Assembly (NCBI RefSeq): GCF_045689235.1
Contig: NZ_CP136864.1
Coordinates: 620,001-684,000, forward strand
Length of the DNA: 64,000 nt
Origin: Congregibacter variabilis
Lineage (GTDB): Bacteria; Pseudomonadota; Gammaproteobacteria; Pseudomonadales; Halieaceae
Direction of reading: 5' to 3'
Under the pieces are notes generated by a model that saw nothing but the letters and a program-made list of their open reading frames with translations, was not told the origin of the DNA and made no database searches. Position 1 is the first letter of the stretch. Each line of letters begins with the position of its first letter. Positions 16,898 to 25,428 of the stretch are shown here, in pieces. Made by a program: the position numbers and the translations under genes.

Positions 16898-18621
16898 GCC
16901 AGTGGCTCCGCGGCTTACTGCCGCCTCTGGAGTGGTTACGCGGTTATAACCGCAATGCGCTGGCGAGCGACACGCTCGCTGCGGTAATCGTTACGATCAT
17001 GCTGATTCCACAGTCTCTGGCTTACGCCCTTCTTGCCGGTCTGCCGGCAGAAATGGGGCTTTACGCCAGCATTTTGCCCCTGCTGGCTTACGCAATATTC
17101 GGAAGTAGTCGGACTTTGTCCGTCGGGCCTGTGGCAGTTGTATCCCTTATGACCGCCACGGCCGTAGGTAAGGTCGCGGCCACGGGGAGTCTTGGCTACG
17201 CTAGTGCCGCTATTGCCATGGCGCTGCTGTCAGGGGCTATGCTCATTGGCATGGGGCTTTTGCGCTTCGGCTATTTGGCAAATTTATTGTCGCACCCGGT
17301 TGTTTCAGGGTTTATTACCGCGTCAGGAATAATCATTGCCTTGTCGCAGCTGCGCCACATACTAGGTATCCAAGCCCACGGCGAAACCCTACCGACGCTA
17401 ATCAGTACGCTTTGGATGCAGCTCTGGGCGTTCAACGGAGTGACCCTGATAACGGGCACGGCAGCGTTAATTTTCTTGTTTTGGGTACGCTCAGGGCTTG
17501 CACCGCTTTTGTGTCGAGTCGGCTTCAGCGCCAGTGCGGCCGGCATGCTTGCCAAGGCCGGACCGGTGTTGGTAATTATCGTTACCACGCTTGCGAGCAT
17601 CGCTCTGGACTATCAAACCCTGGGTGTTGCCTTGGTGGGTACCGTACCCCGGGGGCTCCCCGCTTTTAGCATTCCCACGATGGATTTTGCGCTGTGGTCC
17701 GAACTTGCCGTATCGGCACTACTAATTAGTGTCATAGGCTTTGTGGAATCAGTGTCTGTGGGTAAAACACTTGCAGCAAAGCGTCGCCAGCGAGTCGATG
17801 CCAATCAGGAGTTGGTGGCTCTGGGTGCAGCGAACGTCGCATCAGCAGTTTCCGGCGGCTTTCCAGTCACCGGAGGATTCTCGCGCTCCGTGGTCAACTT
17901 TGACGCAGGCGCACAAACTCAGCTGGCAAGCGTGCTCACGGCCGGTGGCATTGCCGGGGCCGCCCTCCTCCTGACTCCGGTGCTGTATTTTCTGCCCAAG
18001 GCGACACTGGCGGCGACAATTATTGTAGCGGTGACTTCATTGATCGACTTCAGCCTGATCAAGCTCGCCTGGCGTTACTCGCGGACGGACTTTATTGCCG
18101 TGATGGTTACTATTTTGTCGACCCTGTTTTTTGGCGTTGAGCTGGGTGTCCTTTGTGGGATTCTGGCTTCTATTAGCCTTCACCTACATAAAACATCCCA
18201 ACCACACATCGCTATAGTCGGAGAGGTGCCCGGCACCGAGCATTTTCGCAATATTAATCGACACGATGTGATCACTTACCCGAGCATCGTATCGTTGCGC
18301 ATTGATGAGAGTCTGTATTTTGCGAATGCCGGTTACATGGAAAGCGCTATTTATGCGGTGATCGCGGAGCGCGACGAGCGCCTTAAGCACATCATTCTGC
18401 AGTGCACTGCCGTCAACGCAATCGATTTAAGTGCCCTTGAAGCTCTTGAAGCGGTCACACAACGGCTCAAAGAACAGGGGATAATGCTTCATCTGAGTGA
18501 GGTGAAGGGACCGGTAATGGATGCATTGGAGCGAACAGATTTTTTAGAGCATTTATCCGGGCAGGTTTTTCTGTCACAGCATCAGGCTTGTGAAGCTCTA
18601 AAGCCTGTGACTGAGTCATGA
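16894..18621 (+). CDS. SulP-family anion transporter with STAS domain
   Basis: A 575-residue SulP (SLC26) transporter. About ten to twelve membrane segments span residues 15-435. The family signature LIPQSLAYALLAGLPAEMGLYAS is near the N-terminus and PVTGGFSRSVVNFDAGAQTQLA is in the middle. A cytoplasmic STAS domain covers roughly residues 455-565, with AIDLSALEALEAV near its end. It overlaps the SQR fusion by 4 bp (ATGA). Given the pathway, sulfite or sulfate export is the simplest role. SulP proteins also carry bicarbonate or dicarboxylates, so the substrate is inferred from context only. Confidence 0.9.
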   Translation: MSQWLRGLLPPLEWLRGYNRNALASDTLAAVIVTIMLIPQSLAYALLAGLPAEMGLYASILPLLAYAIFGSSRTLSVGPVAVVSLMTATAVGKVAATGSLGYASAAIAMALLSGAMLIGMGLLRFGYLANLLSHPVVSGFITASGIIIALSQLRHILGIQAHGETLPTLISTLWMQLWAFNGVTLITGTAALIFLFWVRSGLAPLLCRVGFSASAAGMLAKAGPVLVIIVTTLASIALDYQTLGVALVGTVPRGLPAFSIPTMDFALWSELAVSALLISVIGFVESVSVGKTLAAKRRQRVDANQELVALGAANVASAVSGGFPVTGGFSRSVVNFDAGAQTQLASVLTAGGIAGAALLLTPVLYFLPKATLAATIIVAVTSLIDFSLIKLAWRYSRTDFIAVMVTILSTLFFGVELGVLCGILASISLHLHKTSQPHIAIVGEVPGTEHFRNINRHDVITYPSIVSLRIDESLYFANAGYMESAIYAVIAERDERLKHIILQCTAVNAIDLSALEALEAVTQRLKEQGIMLHLSEVKGPVMDALERTDFLEHLSGQVFLSQHQACEALKPVTES

Positions 18622-18842
18622 GCCGTATCCTGCGGTTTATATCGCTGTTAGTGATAGTAGGCATTGGGGTGGTGATTTACCTTGTAACCAGCGATCCATC
18701 CCAAGAAGATCCCTGCCTCACCCCACAAAACGATATTAGCGCGGCCATCCTTGGGGAAGACACTGACCAGGATGCGCTCGCAAATCGCGCGATGCTTCAG
18801 CGCAAACTCTGCGAAAAGCGTCGCGAGGAACAACCGCAGTAG
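18618..18842 (+). CDS. Small membrane-anchored protein coupled to the SulP gene
   Basis: A 74-residue protein with no family I recognise. Residues 5-23 are one membrane helix (LRFISLLVIVGIGVVIYLV), followed by an acidic linker and a basic end. Two cysteines (residues 33 and 65) lie in the soluble part. Its ATG overlaps the SulP stop as ATGA, which argues that it is a real, co-translated gene. It may be an accessory subunit of the transporter or of the sulfide oxidation machinery; that is a guess from position. Confidence 0.6.
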   Translation: MSRILRFISLLVIVGIGVVIYLVTSDPSQEDPCLTPQNDISAAILGEDTDQDALANRAMLQRKLCEKRREEQPQ

Positions 18843-18867
18843 CAAATAAAGCGTCTGGGTCGGGGCA

Positions 18868-18900
18868 TAAAAAGCCCCGGCGGCTCATGCCAGGGGCTGG
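18868..18900 (-). terminator. Rho-independent terminator of sohB
   Basis: On the - strand, AGCCCC at 18898-18893 pairs with GGGGCT at 18878-18873, with extra GGC/GCC pairing inside. The stem runs straight into five T (18873-18869). It lies just past the sohB stop. An alternative hairpin (CGGGGC 18861-18866 with GCCCCG 18874-18879) shares one arm and may end the + strand operon, although without a T-run. Confidence 0.75.
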
Positions 18901-18901
18901 G

Positions 18902-19969
18902 TTACTGCTTGGGCCGCGTCAATGACGCCTGCCACAGCTTCAAAAAGCTGCGTTCAAGCGCATTTTCTGCGGCGATTCCGAGCTTCTGTTGCCAGTTCTT
19001 ACGGGGCACAAAGGTCAGCTCGAACACACCATGAGTCTCAAGTTTGTCCTGAATGTATTCGTCAGAAGTCTGTAGCGCATCCACTAAGTGGACATCCCGT
19101 GCGCGTTGTCCGTACCAGGTTTCTCCCGTGGAAACACTATCAATATCAACTATTTGCCTGTTTTCTTTCACAAACTGCTTGAACAGAACATGGGTGTCTT
19201 CCAGCTCTTCTTTGAACTTCTCCCGGCCTTTGTCTGTGTTCTCCCCAAACACCGTTAGCGTGCGTTTGTACTCACCGGCGGTAAGAATTTCCACATCAAT
19301 GTCATTCTTCTTGAGCACACGGTGAAAGTTCGGTAACTGCGCTATTACCCCGATGGAGCCGATAATGGCAAAGGGGGCCGCGATTATCTCGTTAGCAACA
19401 CAAGCCATCATGTAGCCGCCGCTGGCCGCCACCTTATCTACGGCAACCGTGAGCTTCACCCCTTTATTGCGAATGCGCTGAAGCTGGCTGGATGCCAGTC
19501 CGTAGCTGTGGACCATTCCCCCGCCGCTTTCCAGACGCAAAAGAACTTCGTCGCTATCTCGAAGCTCTCCCAGTAGGGTCGACACTTCCTCGCGCAGCTG
19601 CTCCACGGCCGAAGCACGAATGTCACCGTCAAAATCCAGAACGTACAGACGTGGTTTCTCCGCCGGGGTTTCATTCCCCGCTTTTATCTGCTTCTTAGCT
19701 GCCTTGGATTCTTCTTTGGCTTTCTTTTTTTCTGCTTTCTTTTCAGCCTTGTGAGACTCCTTGCGCATCGCAGGATCCAGAGTGGCATCGCGAAGCGTCT
19801 CGCGAAGCTCCTTGTAGCGGTCGTTGAGTTTGTGCACTTCGATGTGTCCGCTGCTTTCTCCACGATGACGTTGAGATGCCGCGGCAATCAATAAAATGAT
19901 CAGGCCGACCGAGATGACGATGGTAACGGCCTGCGCGAGAAATAGACCGTATTCAGAGAGAAATTCCAT
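18902..19969 (-). CDS. sohB: SohB inner-membrane signal-peptide-peptidase-like protease (S49)
   Basis: A 355-residue S49 peptidase. The N-terminal membrane helix (about residues 8-30) is followed by a Lys/Glu-rich linker, then the protease domain from about residue 115 (LYVLDFDGDIRASAVEQL). The nucleophile serine lies in AASGGYMMA and the partner lysine in GEYKRTLT; IGSIGVIAQ lines the site. SohB degrades membrane-derived peptides, a quality-control role. The frame is open 63 codons further upstream, but ATG 19969 gives the family N-terminus and has GGAAA before it. Confidence 0.92.
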   Translation of the reverse strand: MEFLSEYGLFLAQAVTIVISVGLIILLIAAASQRHRGESSGHIEVHKLNDRYKELRETLRDATLDPAMRKESHKAEKKAEKKKAKEESKAAKKQIKAGNETPAEKPRLYVLDFDGDIRASAVEQLREEVSTLLGELRDSDEVLLRLESGGGMVHSYGLASSQLQRIRNKGVKLTVAVDKVAASGGYMMACVANEIIAAPFAIIGSIGVIAQLPNFHRVLKKNDIDVEILTAGEYKRTLTVFGENTDKGREKFKEELEDTHVLFKQFVKENRQIVDIDSVSTGETWYGQRARDVHLVDALQTSDEYIQDKLETHGVFELTFVPRKNWQQKLGIAAENALERSFLKLWQASLTRPKQ

Positions 19970-20003
19970 AAAGTTTCCTGAGTGTTGTGTAGCTGTCGAA
20001 GAA

Positions 20004-20822
20004 CTAGCGTGATTGACTGCGTCGACAGTGGTATTGAATGAGTTGCCCCGCAATTGATGATGGTGGCGGCACGGGGGGTAAATCCTGAGGGTGATACCAG
20101 TTGGCTTCGGCGATTTCATCAAGGTCTGGAGTAACGTCACCAGAGGCATATTCGGCAAAGTATCCCAGCATCAATTGATTTGGAAACGGCCAGGACTGTG
20201 ATCCGAAGTATTCGATCTCGCCGACTTCCACGCCGACCTCCTCGCGAACTTCTCGGCGCAGCGTATCCTCGGCACTCTCCCCCGCTTCTATAAAGCCGGC
20301 GAGTGAGCTGTACATCGGCCTGGGAAAACGCGCGTTCCGGGCCAGCAGCATTTCTTCTCCCCGGGTTATGAGGACTATCACACAAGGCGAAATCCTCGGG
20401 TAAAGCATGGTTTTGCAGGCGCCGCAGCCCATGGCGCGATCTCCGTCAGCAGCTTGCATAGGCTCACCGCAACGGCCACAGAATCGATGATCCCGCTCCC
20501 AATCAAGTAGCTGTGCTGCGCGGCCCGCAAGCGCAAACAGGCTGTCTTCTACCCGGCCAAGTAAGTGATAAAGATTACCCACCTGATAACGCATGGCATC
20601 GACATCGACGATGTCATCGATTTCGACTGCAAAGCAGGCCTGACCTGCCCAGTGTCCGATGTACTTCTCTCGAGCAACTTGCCAGCCGTTCTGACTAAGA
20701 TCGCTGTCAGTCAAAACACAAGGCTGTCGCGATTGCATGTCCATAATCAACTTACCGCGCTGAAAAACGATATGCAGAGCGTCATTTCGATGAGCGGGTG
20801 CTGACTGACCGAGATCCAGCAT
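20004..20822 (-). CDS. nudC: NAD(H) pyrophosphatase NudC (NAD-capped RNA decapping)
   Basis: A 272-residue NudC. A Cys4 zinc ribbon (CGRCGEPM then CGAC, about residues 116-137) is followed by the Nudix box GFIEAGESAEDTLRREVREEVG and the NudC-specific SQPWPFPxS-type segment, seen here as SQSWPFPNQLMLGY. It hydrolyses NADH to NMNH and AMP and removes NAD caps from RNA. ATG at 20822 with AGGAG 9-10 nt before. It is 34 bp upstream of sohB in the same direction, so they are probably co-transcribed. Confidence 0.93.
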   Translation of the reverse strand: MLDLGQSAPAHRNDALHIVFQRGKLIMDMQSRQPCVLTDSDLSQNGWQVAREKYIGHWAGQACFAVEIDDIVDVDAMRYQVGNLYHLLGRVEDSLFALAGRAAQLLDWERDHRFCGRCGEPMQAADGDRAMGCGACKTMLYPRISPCVIVLITRGEEMLLARNARFPRPMYSSLAGFIEAGESAEDTLRREVREEVGVEVGEIEYFGSQSWPFPNQLMLGYFAEYASGDVTPDLDEIAEANWYHPQDLPPVPPPSSIAGQLIQYHCRRSQSR

Positions 20823-21027
20823 AGATCAAATGCTCCTGGCGCGATGAGGCGGATGTAACCACAGGCGGGATAAATAAATGGGGCCGCTATCCTATGCACC
20901 ACAGGTCCCCGTCGCAAGTGCAATGGGCGTAATAATGACCCGATTACGCCCCAAAGATCCTTGATCACCCGCTTACGCGAACTCAAGCAATACCGTACAC
21001 TTGCGGCACAAATTTAGAGGAATCCTT

Positions 21028-22533
21028 ATGAGCGAATCAGCATCACACGCGCTTTGGCACAATTTTCTCGGGCCGTCGCCAGACTGGTACAAAAAAGCGA
21101 TTATCGGCTTTTTGTTGATCAACCCTGTCCTGCTCTACACCGTAGGACCTTTCGTTACCGGCTGGGTACTCATTGGTGAGTTTATCTTCACGCTGGCACT
21201 GGCTTTGCGTTGTTACCCCTTGCAACCAGGCGGCCTACTGGCGATCGAGGCTGTAGCTCTTGGCATGACCAGTGCAGATTCGGTGTTTCACGAAACAGCG
21301 GCCAATTTCGAGGTCATTCTTCTGTTGATGTTTATGGTTGCGGGCATCTATTTTATGAAGGAGCTCCTGCTGTTTGTATTCACACGAATTCTTCTCAAAG
21401 TACGATCCAAGGTTGTGCTGTCCCTGCTTTTTAGTCTGGTGGCGGCGTTTCTGTCGGCATTTCTGGATGCGCTGACCGTTACAGCGGTATTGATCAGCGT
21501 GGGTGTCGGTTTTTATTCGGTCTATCACAAGGTCGCCTCCGGTAAAGGTACTCACCATGACAGTCACGATCACGGTGATGACGCAGGTGTCCAAGACAAC
21601 CACCGGGAAGATCTGGAGGATTTCCGCTCGTTCCTGCGCTCGCTGCTCATGCATGGAGCTGTAGGAACTGCGCTCGGCGGTGTGTGCACCCTCGTGGGCG
21701 AACCTCAGAACCTGCTCATTGCATCCGTAGCAGACTGGGACTTTGTTAAGTTCGTTACCGTTATGGCACCGGTAACCATGCCGGTTTTAGCTTGTGGCTT
21801 GATGACCTGCGCACTGCTGGAGGTCACAGGAAAGTTTGGCTACGGTGCCAAGCTGCCAGACTCCGTTCGTCTGGTGCTCAACGAGTTTCAGGATAAAGCT
21901 GATGCAAACCGAAACTCCAGGGATGTGGCGCGACTTGTGGTTCAAGCCCTGGTCGCGGTGATACTTGTTGTGGGTCTTGCAATGCACCTGGCCGCTGTGG
22001 GCCTCATAGGTCTTATGGTTATTGTGCTGCTTACGGCCTTCAACGGTATCGTCGAAGAGCATCAGATCGGACACTCTTTTGAAGAAGCTCTGCCCTTTAC
22101 AGCGCTGCTGGTTGTGTTCTTTGCCATCGTTGCGGTTATACATGATCAACATCTGTTTACGCCTGTCATCGACGCGGTTTTGGCAATGAATTCAGATATT
22201 CGCCCTGGAATGTTCTTTATCGCCAATGGTGTGTTGTCAATGATCAGCGACAACGTGTTTGTCGCTACGGTCTACATCAATGAAGTCAAAGCTGCCCTTG
22301 ATGCGGGGGCTATCACCAGAGGGGAATTTGATCAGTTGGCGGTAGCAATTAACACTGGTACCAACCTGCCCAGTGTTGCGACGCCTAATGGACAGGCGGC
22401 TTTTCTGTTCCTGCTGACCTCGGCGTTGGCGCCCTTGATTCGCTTGTCCTACGGACGAATGGTGATCATGGCGCTGCCCTACACCGTAGTCATGGGCGGC
22501 GTTGGCCTCGCCTGCGTAACCCTGTTTATCTAG
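21028..22533 (+). CDS. nhaB: Na+/H+ antiporter NhaB
   Basis: A 501-residue NhaB-type antiporter, close to the usual 510. The N-terminus (FLGPSPDWYKKAIIGFLLINP), the SAFLDALTVTAVLISVGVGFY and FRSFLRSLLMHGAVGTALGGVCTLVGEPQN blocks and about twelve hydrophobic segments are typical. A His/Asp-rich loop (HHDSHDHGDD, near residue 180) precedes the second block. It exports Na+ in exchange for protons, which suits a marine host. The ATG at 21028 has AGAGGA upstream; an in-frame TTG nine codons earlier is less likely. Confidence 0.94.
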   Translation: MSESASHALWHNFLGPSPDWYKKAIIGFLLINPVLLYTVGPFVTGWVLIGEFIFTLALALRCYPLQPGGLLAIEAVALGMTSADSVFHETAANFEVILLLMFMVAGIYFMKELLLFVFTRILLKVRSKVVLSLLFSLVAAFLSAFLDALTVTAVLISVGVGFYSVYHKVASGKGTHHDSHDHGDDAGVQDNHREDLEDFRSFLRSLLMHGAVGTALGGVCTLVGEPQNLLIASVADWDFVKFVTVMAPVTMPVLACGLMTCALLEVTGKFGYGAKLPDSVRLVLNEFQDKADANRNSRDVARLVVQALVAVILVVGLAMHLAAVGLIGLMVIVLLTAFNGIVEEHQIGHSFEEALPFTALLVVFFAIVAVIHDQHLFTPVIDAVLAMNSDIRPGMFFIANGVLSMISDNVFVATVYINEVKAALDAGAITRGEFDQLAVAINTGTNLPSVATPNGQAAFLFLLTSALAPLIRLSYGRMVIMALPYTVVMGGVGLACVTLFI

Positions 22534-22542
22534 GGACTGTGC

Positions 22543-23265
22543 TCAACTGCCGCTGTGGAGTGTTCTCCACAGCGGCTCTTTTCCAGCGGCCGCAATGCTA
22601 TCCAGCTGCGCCTCGTGAGCCGCAAGTTCACTGTCAGTAGCCTCAATAACCGGTAGTCTTTGACGGCTTGCGGGAAGCCTTCGCAGTCCTCTGGGTCGGG
22701 ACCGGCCCTGGCTGTCACCATCATCTCCTCCCAATGCCAAAGCGGTCTGCCCGCCGGTCATCGTCAGGTAAACGTCAGCCAGTATTTCAGCGTCCAGCAG
22801 CGCACCGTGGAGGTCCCTGCTGGAATTGTCGACCGCATAACGCTGGCACAGCGCATCCAGACTGTTACGCTGACCCGGGTGACGGCTTCGCGCCATGACC
22901 AGAGTGTCGGTGATCTCACAGCGCTGTGCCAGAGGCACTGCCCCAGAATCCAGGCGGCTCAATTCGCTATCGAGAAACCCGATATCAAAAGGGGCATTGT
23001 GGATAACCAGTTCTGCGCCATCGACAAAATCAATAAAGTCCTTTGCTACCGCAGAAAACACAGGCTTATCCGCAAGAAAGGTGGCGGTGATACCGTGAAC
23101 CTCTATCGCTCCGGCATCGATATCACGTTCGGGATTGATATAGCGATGAAAGTGCCTGCCGGTGAGCTGACGATTCTCCAACTCCACGCAGCCAATTTCG
23201 ATAATCCGGTGCCCCTGACTCACTTCCAGGCCGGTGGTTTCTGTATCGAGAACAATTTGTCGCAT
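22543..23265 (-). CDS. dnaQ: DNA polymerase III epsilon subunit (proofreading exonuclease)
   Basis: A 240-residue DnaQ. Exo I motif VLDTETTGLE (residues 5-14), Exo II IHNAPFDIGFLDSEL and Exo III DLHGALLDAEILADVY carry the four acidic metal ligands and the catalytic His. The C-terminal third (about 175-240) is the flexible tail that binds the polymerase alpha subunit. Located next to rnhA as in E. coli, where the two overlap divergently; here both are on the same strand, 22 bp apart. The last codons overlap the nhaB terminator. Confidence 0.95.
   Translation of the reverse strand: MRQIVLDTETTGLEVSQGHRIIEIGCVELENRQLTGRHFHRYINPERDIDAGAIEVHGITATFLADKPVFSAVAKDFIDFVDGAELVIHNAPFDIGFLDSELSRLDSGAVPLAQRCEITDTLVMARSRHPGQRNSLDALCQRYAVDNSSRDLHGALLDAEILADVYLTMTGGQTALALGGDDGDSQGRSRPRGLRRLPASRQRLPVIEATDSELAAHEAQLDSIAAAGKEPLWRTLHSGS
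22549..22582 (+). terminator. Rho-independent terminator of nhaB, lying inside the end of dnaQ
   Basis: A perfect 12-bp stem (GCCGCTGTGGAG 22549-22560, CTCCACAGCGGC 22565-22576) with a TGTT loop, followed by TCTTTT. It starts 15 bp after the nhaB stop and falls entirely within the last coding part of the convergent dnaQ gene. Confidence 0.85.
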
Positions 23266-23287
23266 AACTGTCGTTGATCCTTAAAAA

Positions 23288-23725
23288 CTAAGAGAGCATT
23301 TCATCAATCGCGCGGTTAGCCAGCGCGTCGGCGCGCTCGTTACCCGGGTGGCCGCTGTGCCCCTTTACCCATTCCCAGGTGACAGTGTGTCGCTGATTCT
23401 GCTCGTCCAGCAACTGCCACAGGTCGGCATTCGCCACAGGTTTTCTGGCAGATGTTTTCCATCCTCGTTGCTTCCAGTTGGGTAGCCACTCGGTGATACC
23501 TTTCATGACATACGTGGAATCGGTGACCAGTCTTACTGCGCAAGATTCACGCAGGGTCGCTAATCCTTCAATAGCCGCGCTGAGTTCCATGCGATTATTG
23601 GTCGTATTCTCCTCGGCGCCATAAAGCTCTCGCTCCTTGCCGGCGTAGCGCAGCAAGGCTCCCCAACCACCGGGCCCGGGGTTTCCACGACAAGCGCCGT
23701 CCGTGAACAGTTCAATGCGTTTCAT
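23288..23725 (-). CDS. rnhA: Ribonuclease HI
   Basis: A 145-residue RNase HI that cuts the RNA strand of RNA/DNA hybrids. Catalytic residues are all present: Asp9 in FTDGACRGNPGPGG, Glu in NNRMELSAAIEGL, Asp in VTDSTYVMKG and the late His/Asp in GHSGHPGNERADALAN. The segment WKQRGWKTSARKPVANADLW is the substrate-binding basic protrusion. It sits between the methyltransferase gene and dnaQ, a conserved order. Confidence 0.97.
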   Translation of the reverse strand: MKRIELFTDGACRGNPGPGGWGALLRYAGKERELYGAEENTTNNRMELSAAIEGLATLRESCAVRLVTDSTYVMKGITEWLPNWKQRGWKTSARKPVANADLWQLLDEQNQRHTVTWEWVKGHSGHPGNERADALANRAIDEMLS

Positions 23726-23752
23726 AAGGTTCCAAAAATTTTGATGACGAGC

Positions 23753-24535
23753 TCAGGCAGCTAAATCATTACTGTCTGACCGTGGCTGTCGTGGTGTAGG
23801 AGCAGGAGTTCCCGCCACACTAAGGCCTCTAAAGCTCTCTCGAGCGCGTGCCCGGAGGCTTCTGGGCCTGCGAACGCCTCCAATATGCTTGATAGCATGA
23901 GCAATGTAGACGCCCCCACCGGGCAGGCTGCTGTCACTGGCCCATTCGTCCACACGGCCTATAAAGTTGCGCAGTCGAACACTCCCGGCCACCGGGATAG
24001 GGAACAAATGTTGCGCGCTTTCCAGTTCACAATCGAGCAGGCGTAACCAGTCAGTGAGACGGTGCAGGCTCACCGGACGATATCGCTGTCTATTCCACAA
24101 ACTGCTCTTTTTTAATCCTTGCAAATAATGTGCTCCCCCCAGGAGGCTCAGGGGATTGAAGCCGACAATTATCAAGTGACCATGGGGCCGCAAAACCCGC
24201 TGCATCTCGCGCAGACTGCCATGGGGATGCTCGTCAAACTCCAGCGCGTGAAAAGCGACCACGGTGTCCACGCTGTCGCTCTCCAGGGGTAACTCATCGC
24301 CGTGACACAACATGGAGGCTTTACCATCGGCTGCTGCACAGGCAAAGATCTGATGATTAATAGGGCTTGCGCCCACCAGACTGCGTGTCGGTAAAGGGCC
24401 CATCTGTAAAATATGGTAACCGAAAGACAGACCCAACACGGGTTCAAGCCGAGCTTGTATAAGCTCGCAGAGCTCCTCTCCAGACTCTCTGGCGTACCAG
24501 GATTCCAGAGCCCGGGAAATCTCGATAGACTGCAT
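23753..24535 (-). CDS. Class I SAM-dependent methyltransferase-like protein (YafS-like)
   Basis: A 260-residue protein with a methyltransferase core. LPLESDSVDTVVAFHALEFDEHPHGSLREMQRVLRPHGHLIIVGFNPLSL is the motif IV-VI region. The usual glycine-rich motif I (GxGxG) is poorly kept in the expected place (YHILQMGPL). This weak motif is typical of the YafS group that lies between gloB and rnhA in gammaproteobacteria. Substrate unknown. Start at ATG 24535 (MQSIEISRALESWY); the frame extends 18 codons further. Divergent from gloB. Confidence 0.8.
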   Translation of the reverse strand: MQSIEISRALESWYARESGEELCELIQARLEPVLGLSFGYHILQMGPLPTRSLVGASPINHQIFACAAADGKASMLCHGDELPLESDSVDTVVAFHALEFDEHPHGSLREMQRVLRPHGHLIIVGFNPLSLLGGAHYLQGLKKSSLWNRQRYRPVSLHRLTDWLRLLDCELESAQHLFPIPVAGSVRLRNFIGRVDEWASDSSLPGGGVYIAHAIKHIGGVRRPRSLRARARESFRGLSVAGTPAPTPRQPRSDSNDLAA

Positions 24536-24655
24536 GTTCGCGACGCTCTTCACGATTAGGAGAGTAGCCAGTGCGCTGCCTGCATGCAACGCCCGACTAC
24601 CTCTAATATAGAGCGTTCTTGATTTTGCCCTGAAGCACTCTGAGAGTCTGCGTTT

Positions 24656-25426
24656 ATGACCACTATCAACGGCATCCCGGCCTTTACTGATAATTACATC
24701 TGGCTACTTCAGAACAGTGATGATAGCGCGTATGTGGTGGATCCAGGCGATGCGGCGCCGGTGGAGCGGGCCCTGAAAGAGCGCAAGCTTTCTCTTGAAG
24801 GCATTCTCATTACACATCACCACTTTGATCACGTCGGTGGGCTAAAAGCACTGAAAGACAAGCACCGCTGTCGGGTGTACGGACCCGCCAACCCCGCCAT
24901 TGACGGTATCGATCAGGTGCTGGTCGCCGGCGATCATCTGAATGTGGGCGACTACTCCTTTGAGATCATCAGTGTGCCAGGACATACCCTCGATCACATT
25001 GCTTACTATCAGGCTGGAGAGAACCCAGTGCTGTTTTGCGGTGACACGCTTTTTGCCGGTGGCTGCGGCCGTATTTTTGAGGGGGATCCTCCGATGATGC
25101 ATGAGTCTCTGTGTAAGCTTGCCGCCCTCCCCGCAGCTACTGCAGTATATTGCGCCCATGAATATACCTTGGCGAATCTTGCCTTTGCCCTGGCCGCCGA
25201 TCCAGATAATGCGGCCTTAAAAGAGCGTCAGCGCAATGCCCAGGCGCTGCGAACGCGAGGGGAAGCTACGGTTCCCTCCACCATTGGCCTTGAACTGGCG
25301 ACTAACCCCTTCCTGCGGAGCGCGGCCCCTGAGCTGGCCCTGGGGCTAGAAGCTGCAGGCCGTGAAGCAGGCGCGAAACCCGTGGAGGTCTTTGCGGGCC
25401 TTCGTGCATGGAAGGACCAGTTCTGA
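24656..25426 (+). CDS. gloB: Hydroxyacylglutathione hydrolase (glyoxalase II)
   Basis: A 256-residue MBL-fold glyoxalase II. The THHHFDHVGG metal motif, the PGHTLDHI histidine, FCGDTLFAGGCGRIFEG with the bridging Asp, and CAHEYT are in their expected order. A C-terminal helical domain (AHEYTLANLAFALAAD onward) binds glutathione. It hydrolyses S-lactoylglutathione to lactate, finishing methylglyoxal detoxification. Followed by mltD, 2 bp after the stop, the usual gammaproteobacterial arrangement. Confidence 0.95.
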   Translation: MTTINGIPAFTDNYIWLLQNSDDSAYVVDPGDAAPVERALKERKLSLEGILITHHHFDHVGGLKALKDKHRCRVYGPANPAIDGIDQVLVAGDHLNVGDYSFEIISVPGHTLDHIAYYQAGENPVLFCGDTLFAGGCGRIFEGDPPMMHESLCKLAALPAATAVYCAHEYTLANLAFALAADPDNAALKERQRNAQALRTRGEATVPSTIGLELATNPFLRSAAPELALGLEAAGREAGAKPVEVFAGLRAWKDQF

Positions 25427-25428
25427 GC

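Noticed and set aside
18648..18845. 65-residue frame antisense to the small coupled membrane protein
   Set aside because: No ribosome site, no sensible neighbours, and the + strand frame has an ATGA link to SulP. It is a shadow.
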